Below are positions 47,046 through 60,025 of a stretch of 64,000 nt of DNA, piece by piece. Source of the DNA: Psettodes erumei (Eukaryota > Chordata > Actinopteri > Pleuronectiformes > Psettodidae); the NCBI GenBank assembly GCA_016785225.1, contig JAFBJZ010000647.1, positions 248,001 to 312,000 on the forward strand, given 5' to 3'. A program made the position numbers and the translations under genes. Each line of letters opens with the position of its first letter. Position 1 is the first letter of the stretch. Below the pieces are notes generated by a model, which was not told the origin of the DNA, did no database searches, and saw nothing but the letters and a program-made list of their open reading frames with translations.

Positions 47046-48666
47046 GACTGAACAAGAGCCCACAAAGGTGGGATACCACATCACTGCAACACCCGAGGGA
47101 GAAGATACTTCAATGTGTCTCAGATGGAAAGTCACATAAGATCATGTACAGACAAGCAGTCCTGGATTTACACAGTCTGTGGGAGAGGATTCAGTTGCAG
47201 CTGTTATGGACAAAACACAAGAACCCACAGAAGTGAAGAGCCACGTGACTGCAGCTCATCTTGGAAAGGTTTTCCTCAAATGACACAGCTAAAAAAGCAG
47301 CTAAGAGTCAATTTACACAGGAGAAACCATCCAGACATGTAACAGTTCCCAGTATGAAGAGGCCACAGTATCCAAGTTTACTGTAGTTCTGTGATGATCA
47401 GTACAGGAACCAGGCGCAAGACAGTGTGTGCTGACAATGATCTTTATTAGCGACAATCCAAAATTCGCAAATCCAAAAATCCGTAACAAGTCCGTAATCT
47501 GGGTTCGAAAACCAGGGCAGCAAAACCAGAGGCGTAGTCAAAACAGTCCGAATCAGAAAAACCAGAGAAACGGCAAACAAATCCGAGGGGCTAGGGCAAG
47601 AAACGGTGGTCAGGCAAAACTGGGTCTACGAAAAACAGATCAGGCTTGGCGTACAGGGTTCTGGGCTCAGGCAAGAAATGGTCACGATTCGACACCAGGG
47701 AAGTGTGAAGCAGGGTTTAAATACACTGGGGAGTGATGAGCAAACGAGACACAGGTGCGAGGAATTAGTCAGGTGATTAACCAAAAGCGGGGGAAAGAAC
47801 CCCAGGGGGAGTCCTAACAGAAAACACAGACAGAAACCCGAAAGGACATGGATCATAACAAGTTCACTATCAGCAACATCATCAAATTTTGTAAAACCAG
47901 CCTCATTTTTTCTGTTTCACTCATATTTCTGTGTACAGCAGTCTTTCTTTGGTTCACAGTGAGGGTGGGGTTCCTGTGTCAATAATTTGCCATTTAAATA
48001 AATGTAATTTACTATTTCATACTGTACCTCAGTTACATTAGTGGACTGTGACCCTGCTGTTGGGTCACTCATGTTGTCATCCTCTTTCTAGATTTTGTTG
48101 TCTCGAACATGTCTTTTAATTTTATTTGTTTATGAATCTTGTCATGAATTTAACTGGGGATTCAAACACAGTTTACAGAGTTTACAGTTTCTACAGGATT
48201 GTTCTTTTTAATGTAATTTTCAGTTTCAGTTGATACTTAAATATCTGCCAATAAGGAAGAGAAACGTGGAAATTGATCTTTGGTTACACATGAGTTACAT
48301 ACAAGGCAAAACAAGATCTCTGATTCATCTTCTAATGGTGAAACCACACTCTCCTGGACTGGTTAGAATTTGTACTCCATGTCCAGGAGCATACATCTGA
48401 GGATAAAGGCAGGTCAATTCTAAAGCAAAGACATAAGAAGAGGAATCAGGTCATCTGTAAACATCTCAGTTTTTTTTCGCTCAGCACAGAAACTTCACTC
48501 ACAGTGCATCATCTAACAGTGAACCCAAGAACAAGCATTGTTTTCTCCTTTTGAGGTAACAACAAGCACAACAATGACCCCAAGTTCAAGCTTCTGAGCA
48601 CCAGCCATAGATGTACCTGGGTCCAAGCAATCCAATTAGTGGTTATATACAGACAGACAGACACAC

Positions 48667-48697
<31 letters not shown>

Positions 48698-48960
48698 TTG
48701 TGTGTTCCAGGTGTAAAAAGGCAAAAGCACCCTGGGAAGCTGAATTGAGTTGTCCCCCTTTATCTTGGGAACAAAGGAACACGTGGTCTCTCCTACCATT
48801 GAGTGGACATGAATCCCAACAAGACAAACGAGCAGTTGAGTTAACTTTATATGTGCTACAAAATGAACAAAGCAGCCCAATACAGGATAAATATGAGTAT
48901 TTCAAAACACATTTATGTCCAGTAATATGGAATATAAACGCTACTGTTTAATTAAACATC
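47046..48960 (+). other. 3' part of zinc-finger copy 1 duplication
   Basis: Apart from the solo LTR, this stretch matches copy 2 downstream sequence (about 62696-63990). It contains degenerate zinc-finger remnants (for example GRGFSCSCYGQNTRTHRSEE near 47.2 kb) and a GA-type microsatellite (48668-48697). No intact gene is seen. Confidence 0.75.
47390..47860 (-). mobile_element. Solo gypsy LTR with AGTTC target duplication
   Basis: Starts TGTGATGATCAGTAC and ends GATCATAACA, like the gypsy LTRs but diverged. Target duplication AGTTC at 47385-47389 and 47861-47865. Zinc-finger copy 2 has the uninterrupted sequence TACTGTAGTTCACTATCAGC (62978-62997), the empty site. Confidence 0.9.
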
Positions 48961-49093
48961 CTCAGGATGGCTAAAATATATCTACAACGGCCCTAATACG
49001 CCGTCGACGCTTTCCTCCTCAACTGTTCAATACACCATCATTGTTTAGGAAATAGTTGGGAAAGACATAGGACAAATGTGGCATTACAGAGAA

Positions 49094-52000
49094 AATTAAA
49101 ACTGCAAGTAGTGATAATGGGCCCTCGCACCCCTGCGCCAACTCGGGGGACCCGGCTGACGCTGAATTCCCTGAATTTCCCCGAAAACCCCGACGGGGAG
49201 GCGTTTTTGAACATTTCCTCCTGTCGCCAATAGGTGGCACTACAACAATGCGACAACATAGTCCCTCAGGTCTCTTCAGGACGCCGCCCCAATTGTACGT
49301 GTGTAATTTGAAGCAGATCGGATGAGGCATTTGAGACTTACAACGCTTTAGATGGCGATGGCGAGGGATCCAACTTCGCTGACCTGCCACCGGAACCCCA
49401 GGAGGCAGGAGAATGTCATCTTCAGAACTGAGCATCTACCATGTCTCCAGGCTTACCACAGTAAAATTCAGCTTCATCGGATTAAGATACTTGATGTTGA
49501 ACGTCAAAGTACAAAACATGTGATTTCCTGTTGCCAATAGGTGGCGCTGTCACTTTTATGGAATATGAACATGCAGATGTCTCAGGGAGGGGATTATTAT
49601 CATCCATGTGAATATTGGCTGAGATCGGAGCACGTACACTGAAGTTATGGCAGTTTCGTGCTTTCTGGCGAAACATCAAAACTCGCCGCGCCGCCACGCC
49701 CACATTTTTTGCGAGCCATAAAAACCTTTAACAACTTTTGATCACTAAGGCCTGGAGAGTCAGCACACCAAGTTTGAAGCTGATACAGTGAAATCTCTAG
49801 GAGGAGTTCATTCAAATATAACACGTGCAAACGGTGAAAAATACACCAAATTTTTACATTCAAATCAAAATGGCTGACTTCCTGTAAGGTTTGAGTCATG
49901 TCCACAAGAGACTTTTTCGAAGGTCGTGGGACTTTCCACACACCTACCGAATTTCATCCGCCCAGGTCAAAATAACCTCAATGGGGAGGGGTTTTTGAAA
50001 TTTTTTCCCTGTCGCCAATAGGTGGCGCTATGACAATAGGACCATATAGTCCCATAGATCTCTTCAGGCCAGTGCTCTGATTATACGTGTGTAATTTGAG
50101 GCAGATCGGACAAGGTATGTGTAAATTAGAGCACTTTGATGGTGATGGCGAAGGATACAAATTCACCGCGCCGCCACGGGGCCGCCATGAGAAGGGAGCG
50201 CGCCATCTTCTGAATCCAGCATCTACCTTATCTCAAGGTTTACCACAGTAAAATTTAGCTTCATCGGATTTAGATACTTGATGTTGAACATCAAAGTACA
50301 AAACATGTGATTTCCTGTCGCCAATAGGTGGCGCTGTGACTTTCAATGAATATGAATATGCGGATACCTCCGGGAAGGGAGTATTATCAAGCATGTGAAG
50401 TTTGATGGAGATCAGACCACATACGCTGAAGTTATGGCAGTTTCGTGCTTTCTGGCAAAACATCAAAACTCGCCGCGCCGCCACGCCCACATTTTTCGCG
50501 AGCCATAAAAACCTTTAACAACTTTTGATCACTAAGGCCTCGATAGTCAGCACACCAAGCTTGAAGCTGATACGATGAAATCTCTAGGAGGAGTTCGTTC
50601 AAATATAACACGTGGAAATGGCCAAAAATGGTCAAAATTTGCATATTCATATCAAAATGGCCGACTTCCTGTACGGTTTGGGTCATGGCTGCAAGAGACT
50701 TTTTCGAAGGACTTGGCACCGTCCATGCACCCACCAAATTTCATCTGCCTAGGTCAAAATAACCCCAACGGGGAGGGGTATTTGAAAATTTCTAGAGGCC
50801 GCCACCGAGCCATTTTGCCCCACCTATTCTGGAGACCCTTAAAATACGTAATTTTTCACCGGACCTGACGCGTGTGCAAAATTTGGTGAGTTTTTAAGCA
50901 TGTTCAGGCCTCAAAAAATGTGATTTAATTGTCGTGAAAATAATAATAATAATAATAATAATAATAATCTTTCGAATTACAATAGGGCCTTCGCACTGAA
51001 GGTGCTCGGGCCCTAATAATAATAATAATAATCTTTCGAATTACAATAGGGCCTTCGCACTGAAGGTGCTCGGGCCCTAATTAAAACTGCAAGCAGTGAT
51101 AACGGGCCCTCGCACCCCTGCGCCAACTCGGGGGACCCGGCTGACGCTGAATTCCCCCCGAATTTCCCCGAAAACCCCGATGGGGAGGCGTTTTTGAACA
51201 TTTCCTCCTGTCGCCAATAGGTGGCGCTACAACAATGCAACAACATAGTCCCTCAGGCCTCTTCAGGACGCCGCCCCAATTGTACGTGTGTAATTTGAAG
51301 CAGATCGGATGAGGCATTTGAGACTTAAAACGCTTTAGATGGCGATGGCGAGGGATCCAACTCGCTGACCCGCCACCGAACCCCAGGAGGCAGGAGAATG
51401 TCATCTTCAGAACTGAGCATCTACCATGTCTCCAGGCTTACCACAGTAAAATTCAGCTTCATCGGATTAAGATACTTGATGTTGAACGTCAAAGTACAAA
51501 ACATGTGATTTCCTGTTGCCAATAGGTGGCGCTGTCACTTTTATGGAATATGAACATGCAGATGTCTCAGGGAGGGGATTATTATCATCCATGTGAATAT
51601 TGGCTGAGATCGGAGCACGTACACTGAAGTTATGGCAGTTTCGTGCTTTCTGGCGAAACATCAAAACTCGCCGCGTTGCCACGCCCACATTTTTTGCGAG
51701 CCATAAAAACCTTTAACAATTTTTGATCACCAAGGCCTGGAGAGTCAGCACACCAAGTTTGAAGCTGATACAATGAAATCTCTAGGAGGAGTTCGTTCAA
51801 ATATAACACGTGCAAACGGTGAAAAATACGCCAAATTTTTATATTCAAATCAAAATGGCTGACTTCCTTTAAGGGTTGAGTCATTGCCACAGGAGACTTT
51901 TTCGAAGGTTGTGGGACGTTCCAGATACCTACCGAATTTCATCCGCCCAGGTCAAAATAACCTCAATGGGGAGGGGTTTTTGAAATTTTCTTCCTGTCGC

Positions 52001-55000
52001 CAATAGGTGGCGCTATGACAATAGGACCATATAGTCCCATAGATCTCTTCAGGCCAATGCGCTGATTATACGTGTGTAATTTGAGGCACATCGGACAAGG
52101 TATGTGCAAATTAGAGCACTTTGATGGTGACGGCGAAGGATCCAAATTCACCGCGCCGCCACGGGGCCGCCATGAGAAGGGAGCACGCCATCTTCTGAAT
52201 CCAGCATCTACCTTATCTCAAGGCTTACCACAGTAAAATTTAGCTTCATCAAATTTAGATACTTGATGTTGAACATCAAAGTACAAAACATGTGATTTCC
52301 TGTCGCCAATCAGTGGCGCTGTGACTTTCAATGAATATGAATATGCGGATACCTCCGGGAAGGGAGTATTATCATACATGTGAAGTTTGATGGAGATCAG
52401 ACCACATACGCTGAAGTTATGGCAGTTTCGTGCTTTCTGGCAAAACATCAAAACTCGCCGCGCCGCAACGCCCACATTTTTGAAAATTTCTAGGGGGCGC
52501 CACCAAGCCATTTTGCCCCGCCCATTCTGGAGACCCTTAAAATACGTAATTTTTCACCGGACCTGACGAGTGTGCAAAATTTGGTGAGTTTTTGAGCATG
52601 TTCAGGCCTCGAAAAATGCGATTTAATTGTCGTGAAAATAATAATAATAATCTTTCGAATTACAATATGGTCTTCGTCCTGAAGGTGCTCGGGCCCTAAT
52701 AATAATTAAAACTGCAAGCAGTGATAACGGGCCCTCGCACCCCTGCGCCAACTCGGGGGACCCGGCTGACGCTGAATTCCCCGAATTTCCCCGAAAACCC
52801 CGATGGGGAGGCGTTTTTGAACATTTCCTCCTGTCGCCAATAGGTGGCGCTATGACAATAGGACCATATAGTCCCATAGATCTCTTCAGGCCAGTGCTCT
52901 GATTATACGTGTGTAATTTGAGGCAGATCGGACAAGGTATGTGCAAATTAGACCACTTTGATGGTGATGGCGAAGGATCCACATTCGCCGCGCCGCCAAT
53001 GGGTGGCATGAGGCGGGAGCACGCCATCTTCTGAATCCAGCATCTACCATGTCTCAAGGCTTACCACAGTAAAATTTAGCTTCATCGGATTTAGATACTT
53101 GATGTTGAACATCAAAGTACAAAACATGTGATTTCCTGTCGCCAATCAGTGGCGCTGTGACTTTCAATGAATATGAATATGCGGATACCTCCGGGAAGGG
53201 AGTATTATCATACATGTGAAGTTTGATGGAGATCAGACCACATACGCTGAAGTTATGGCAGTTTTCGTGCTTTCTGGCAAAACATCAAAACTCGCGCTAC
53301 CATAACGCCCACATTTTTGAAAATTTCTAGGGGCGCCACCAAGCCATTTTGCCCCGCCCATTCTGGAGACCCTTAAAATACGTAATTTTTCACCGGACCT
53401 GACGAGTGTGCAAAATTTGGTGAGGTTTTGAGCATGTTCAGGCCTCGAAAAATGCGATTTAATTGTCATGAAAATAATAATAATAATCTTTCGAATTACA
53501 ATATGGTCTTCGTCCTGAAGGTGCTCGGGCCCTAATAATAATTAAAACTGCAAGCAGTGATAACGGGCCTCGCACCCCTGGCGCCAACTCGGGGACCCGG
53601 CTGACGCTGAATTCCCCGAATTTCCCCGAAAACCCCGATGGGGAGGCGTTTTTGAACATTTCCTCCTGTCGCCAATAGGTGGCGCTATGACAATAGGACC
53701 ATATAGTCCCATAGATCTCTTCAGGCCAGTGCTCTGATTATACGTGTGTAATTTGAGGCAGATCGGACAAGGTATGTGCAAATTAGACCACTTTGATGGT
53801 GATGGCGAAGGATCCACATTCGCCGGCGCCGCAAAGGGGTTGCCATGAGGCGGAGCACGCCATCTTCTGAATCCAGCATCTACCATGTCTCAAGGCTTAC
53901 CACAGTAAAATTTAGCTTCATCGGATTTAGATACTTGATGTTGAACATCAAAGTACAAAACATGTGATTTCCTGTCGCCAATAGGTGGCGCTGTCACTTT
54001 TATGGATTATGCTTATGCAGATGTCTCAAGGAGTGGATTATTATCATACATGTGAAGTTTGGCTGAGATCGGAACAAGTACACTGAAGTTATGGCAGTTT
54101 CATGCTTTCTGACAAAACATCGAAATTCGCCGTGCCGCCACACCCATTTCGTGCGCGGGCCATAAAAGCTTTTGATAACTTTTGATCACCAAGGCCTCGA
54201 GAGTCAGCACACCAAGTATGAAGTCGATACGACGAAATCCCTAGGAGGAGTTCGTTCAAATATAACATGTGCGAATGGCGAAAAATACGTCAAATTTTCA
54301 TATTCAAATCAAAATGGCTGATTCCTGTGAGGTTTGAGTCATGGCTGCAAGAGACTTTTTTGAAGGTCGTGGCACGTTTCACACACCGACTGAATTTCAT
54401 CCGCCTCGGTCAAAATAACCTCAACGGGGAGGGGTTTTTGAAAATTTCTTCCTGTCGCCAATAGGTGGCACTATTAAAGTATGACCATATACTCCCACAT
54501 ATCTCTTCAGGCCCGCCACTCTGATTGTACGTGTGTAATTTGAGGCACATCGGCCAGGGTATGTGCAAATTAGACCACTTTGATGGTGATGGCGAAGGAT
54601 CCACATTCGCCGCGCCGCCACTGGGCTGCCATGAGGCGGGAGCACGCCATCTTCTGAATCCAGCATCTACCATGTCTCAAGGCTTATCCCACAGTAACAT
54701 TTAGCTTCATCGGATTTAGATACTTGATGTTGAACATCAAAGTACAAAACATGTGATTTCCTGTCGCCAATAGGTGGCGCTGTCACTTTTATGGAATATG
54801 ATTATGCAGATGTCTCAAGGAGTGGATTATTATCATACATGTGAAGTTTGGCTGAGATCGGAGCACGTACACTGAAGTTATGGCAGTTTCTTGCTTTCTG
54901 GCGAAACATCAAAATTCGCCGCGCCATCACGCCCATTTCGTTCACGTACCATTAAAGCTTTTGAGAACTTTTGATCACCAAAGCCTTGAGAGTCAGTACA

Positions 55001-58000
55001 CCAAGTTTGAAGTCGATACAACGAAATCCCTAGGAGGAGTTCGTTCAAATACAACACGTGCGAATGGCCAAAAACGGCCAAAATTTGCATATTCAAATCA
55101 AAATGGCTGACTTCCTGTTGGGTTTGAGTCATGGCCGCAAGAGACTTTTTCGAAGGTCTTGTTATTCTCTACGCACCCACCAAATTTCATCTGTCTCGGT
55201 CGAAATAACCCCAATGGGGAGGGGTATTTGAAAATTTTCAGGGGGCGCCACCGAGCCATTTTGCTCCACCCATTTTTGAGCCCCTTAAAATACGCAATTT
55301 TTCGCCGGACCTGACGCGTGTGCAAAATTTGGTGAGTTTTTGAGCATGTTCAGGCCTCGAAAAATGCGCTAGAAAAGTCGTGAAAAGAATAATATTAATA
55401 ATAATAATAAAAATAATATTAATAATAATTAAAAAAAAGAAAATAATAATATTCCCTTGAAATACAATAGGGCCTTCGCACTGAAGGTGCTCGGGCCCTA
55501 ATAATAATAATAATAATTTTTAAAAAAAGAAAAATAATAATAATCCCTTGAAGTACAATAGGGCCTTTGCACTGAAGGTGCTCGGGCCCTAATTAAAACT
55601 GCAAGCAGTGATAACGGGCCCTCGCACACGTACGCCAACTCGGGGGACCCGGCTGACGCCGAATTCCCTGAATTTCAGCAAGAAGCCCAACGGGGAGGCG
55701 TTTTGGACATTTCCTCCTGTCGCCAATAGGTGGCGCTACAACAATACGACAATATAGTCCCTCAGATCTCTTCAGGACACCGCCCCAATCGTACGTGTGT
55801 AATTTGAGGCAGAACGGATGAGGCATTTGAGACTTACAACGCTTTAGATGGCGATGGCGAGGGATCCAACTTCGCCGACCTGCCACCGGGACCACAGGAG
55901 GCAGGAGCATGTCATCTTCAGAACTGAGCATCTGCCATGTCTCTCGGATCATCAAAGTAAATCTCAGCTCCGTCTGATCGAGCCACCATACATTCAACAT
56001 CAAAGAACTAAACGTGTCATTTCCGGTCGACAATAGATGGCGCTCTCATTTTAATGGAATATGATTGTGTAGATGTCTTTGTGAGTGGATTATTATCATA
56101 CATGTGAAGTTTGATGGAGATCGGAGCACATACACTGAATTTATGGCAGTTTCCTGTTTTCTGGCGAAACATCAAAATTCGCCGCACCGCCACACCCATG
56201 TTGTTCCTGAGCCATAAAAGCTTTTGATAACTTTTGATCACCAAGGCCTTGAGAGTCAGCACACCAAGTTGGAAGTCGATACGATGAAATCTCTAGGAGG
56301 AGTTTGTTCAAATATAACACGTGCGAATGGCGAAAAATACATCAAATTTTCATATTCAAATCAAAATGGCTGACTTCCTGTGAGGTTTGCGTCATGGCCG
56401 CAAGAGACTTTTTCGAAGGTCGTGGAACATTCCACACACATAGTGAATTTCATTCACCTCGGTCAAAATAACCTCAATGGGGAGGGGTTTTTGAAAATTT
56501 CTCCCTGTTTCCAATAGGTGGCGCTATGACAATATGACCATAGTGTCCCATAGATCTCTTCAGGCCGCCACTCTGATTGTACGTGTGTAGATTGAGGCAC
56601 AATGGACAAGGTATGTGCAAATCAGAGCACTTTGATGGTGATGGCGAAGGATCCAACTTCGCCGCGCCGCCACAGGGCCGCCATGAAAAGGGAGCGCGCC
56701 ATCTTCTGAATCCAGCATCTACCATGTCTCAAGACTTACCACAGTAAAATTTAGCTTCATCGGATTTAGATACTTGATGTTGAACATCAAAGTACAAAAC
56801 ATGTGATTTCCTGTCGCCAATAGGTGGCGCTATCACTTTTATGGAATATGATTATGCACATGTCTCAAGGAGTGGATTATTATCATACATGTGAAGTTTG
56901 GCTGAGATCGGAGCACGTACACTGAAGTTATGGCAGTTTCGTGCTTTCTGGCGAAACATCAAAATTCGCCGCGCCACCACGCCCATTTCGTTCATGTACC
57001 ATTAAAGCTTTTGATAACTTTTGATCACCAAGGCCTCGAGAGCCAGTACACCAAGTTTGAAGTCGATGCAACGAAATCCCTAGGAGGAGTTTGTTCAAAT
57101 ACAACACGTGCGAATGGCCAAAAACGGCCAAAATTTGCATATTCCATTCAAAATGGCCGACTTCCTGTGAGGTTTGAGTCATGGCTGCAAGAGACTTTTT
57201 TGAAGGTAGTGGCAGGTTCCACACACTGACTGAATTTCATCCGCCTCGGTCAAAATAACCTCAATGGGGAGGGGTTTTTGAAAATTTTTTCCTATCGCCA
57301 ATAGGTGGCGCTATTAAAGTATGACCATATACTCCCATAGATCTCTTCAGGCCGCCACTCTGATTGTACATGTGTAATTTGAGGCACATCGGCCAAGGTA
57401 TGTTCAAATTAGAGCACTTTGATGGTGATGGCGAAGGATCCACATTCGCCGCACCTCCACGGGGCCGCCATGAGGCGAGAGCACGCCATCTTCTGAATCC
57501 AGCATCTACCATGTCTCAAGGCTTACCACAGTAAAATTTAGCTTCATCGGATTTAGATACTTGATGTTGAACATCAAAGTACAAAATGTGTGATTTCCTG
57601 TCACCAATAGGTGGCGCTGTCACTTTTATGGAATATAATTATGCAGATGTCTCAAGGACTGGATTATTATCATACATGTGAAGTTTGGCTGAGATCGGAG
57701 CACGTACACTGAAGTTATGGCAGTTTCGTGCTTTATGGCGAAACATCAAAATTTGCCATGCTGCCACGCCCAGTTCGTTCACATACCGTAAAGCTTTTGA
57801 TAACTTTTGATCACCAAGGCCTCGATAGTCAGTACACCAAGTTTGAAGTCGATACAACGAAATCCCTAGGAGGAGTTTGTTCAAATACAACACGTGCGAA
57901 TGGCCAAAAATGGCCAAAATGTGCATATTCACAACAAAATGGCCGACTTCCTGTTGGGTTTGAGTCATGGCTGCAACAGACTTTTTCAAAGGTCTTGGCA

Positions 58001-59008
58001 CGCTCTACGCACCCACCAAAGTTCATCCGCCTCGGTCAAAATAACCTCAATGGGGAGGGGTTTTTGAAAAATTCTTCCTGTCGCCAATAGGTGGCGCTAT
58101 TAAAGTATGACCATATACTCCCACATATCTCTTCAGGCCGCCATTCTGATTGTACGTGTGTAATTTGAGGCACATCGGCCAGGGTATGTGCAAATTAGAC
58201 CACTTTGATGGTGATGGCGAAGGATCCACATTCGCAGCGCCGCCACTGGGCTGCCATGAGGCGGGAGCACGCCATCTTCTGAATCCAGCATCTACCATGT
58301 CTCAAGGCTTACCACAGTAAAATTTAGCTTCATCGGATTTAGATACTTGATATTGAACATCAAAGTACAAAACATGTGATTTCCTGTCGCCAATAGGTGG
58401 CGCTGTCACTTTTATGGAATATGATTATGCAGATGTCTCAAGGAGTGGATTATTATCATACATGTGAAGTTTGGCTGAGATCGGAGCACGTACACTGAAG
58501 TTATGGCAGTTTCGTGCTTTCTGGCGAAACATCAAAATTCGCCGCGCCACCACGCCCATTTCATTCACGTACCATTAAAGCTTTTGATAACTTTTGATCA
58601 CCAAAGCCTCGAGAGTCAGTACACCAAGTTTGAAGTCGATACAACGAAATCCCTAGGAGGAGTTCGTTCAAATACAACACGCATGAATGGCCAAAAACGC
58701 CAAAATTTGCATATTCAAATCAAAATGGCCGACTTCCTGTTGGGTTTGAGTCATGGCCGCAAGAGACTTTTTCGAAGGTCTTGTCATTCTCTACGCACCC
58801 ACCAAATTTCATCTGTCTCGGTCGAAATAACCCCAATGGGGAGGAGTATTTGAAAACTTCCAGGGGGCGCCACCGAACCATTTTGCTCCGCCCATTTTTG
58901 AGACCCTTAAAATACGCAATTTTTCGCCGGACCTGACGCGTGTGCAAAATTTGGTGAGTTTTTGAGCATGTTCAGGCCTCGAAAAATGCGCTAGAAAAGT
59001 CGTGAAAA

Positions 59009-59046
<38 letters not shown>

Positions 59047-59551
59047 GAAAAATAATAATAATCCCTTGAAATACAATAGGGCCTTCGCACTGAAGGTGCT
59101 TGGGCCCTAATAATAAATTTTAAAAAAAGAAAAATAATAATAATCCCTTGAAATAGAATAGGGCCTTCACACTGAAGGTGCTCGGGCCCTAATAATAATA
59201 ATAAAAAAAAGAAAAATAATAATAATCACTTGAAATACAATAGGGCCTTCGCACTGAGGGTGCTCGGGCCCTAATAATAATAATAATAATAATTTTTTAA
59301 AAAAGAAAAATAATAATAATCCTTTGAAATACAATAGGGCCTTCGCACTGAAGGTGCTTGGGCCCTAATAATAATAATAATAATAATAATAAAAAGAAAA
59401 ATAATAATAATCCCTTGAAATACAATAGGGCCTTCGCACTGAAGGTGCTCGGGCCTTAATAATAATAATAATAATAATAATTAAAAAAAAGAAAAATAAT
59501 AATAATCCCTTGAAATACAATAGGGCCTTCGCACTGAAGGTGCTCGGGCCC

Positions 59552-59596
<45 letters not shown>

Positions 59597-59819
59597 TAAT
59601 CTTTCGAATTACAATAGGGCTTTCGCACAGAAGGTGATCGGGCCCTAATAATCTTTCGAATTACAATAGGGCCTTCGCACTGAAGGTGCTCGGGCCCTAA
59701 TAATAATAATAATAATAATAATCTTTCGAATTACAATAGGGCCTTCGCACTGAAGGTGCTCGGGCCCTAATAATCTTTCGAATTACAATGGGGCCTTCGC
59801 ACTGAAGGTGCTCGGGCCC
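49094..59819 (-). repeat. Hairpin-ended composite repeat array, inverted orientation
   Basis: The array is the reverse complement of the 1.7-7.2 kb array. The 3' end signature (AATTAAAACTGCAAGCAGTG, followed by GATAACGGGCCC) recurs at 49094, 51079, 52704, 53540 and 55591, marking five complete elements. Their left-end hairpins close at about 51013, 52696, 53532, 55498 and 59107, some with extra hairpin units between. Element bodies hold different numbers of the 787-bp repeat. No credible protein-coding gene is seen. Confidence 0.85.
59040..59819 (-). repeat. Head-to-tail run of about ten hairpin-end units
   Basis: From 59080 to 59819 the element's hairpin end plus (ATT)n repeats about ten times, with no body or opposite end between units. 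Two sub-types are visible: units with CCCTTGAAATACAATAGGGC and units with CTTTCGAATTACAATAGGGC. Spacing is about 50-100 bp, set by the microsatellite length. Confidence 0.85.
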
Positions 59820-60025
59820 TAATAACCAAATTGCTCTGTGAAATGATGCAGGCGCATTAAGGCGGAACTTAACGCTCACTCACTTTCACTACCGGAACTC
59901 CTCGGTGTGACACCCAGGGGAAGCGGAAACGCTAGCACCGTCAGCTTTGTGGATGTGTAGAGTTCGCTGGAGGCCGATGTTGCAGCTGTGCTCCGGAGAA
60001 ATAAAACAGTGGCAGTGAAGCAACG
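59820..60025 (+). promoter_or_regulatory. Promoter and 5' UTR region of zinc-finger copy 2
   Basis: Non-repetitive sequence between the array and the first coding exon. It matches the copy 1 leader in its last 150 bp (for example TACCGGAA and ACGATGTGTTCAG). No TATA box is obvious. Confidence 0.4.
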
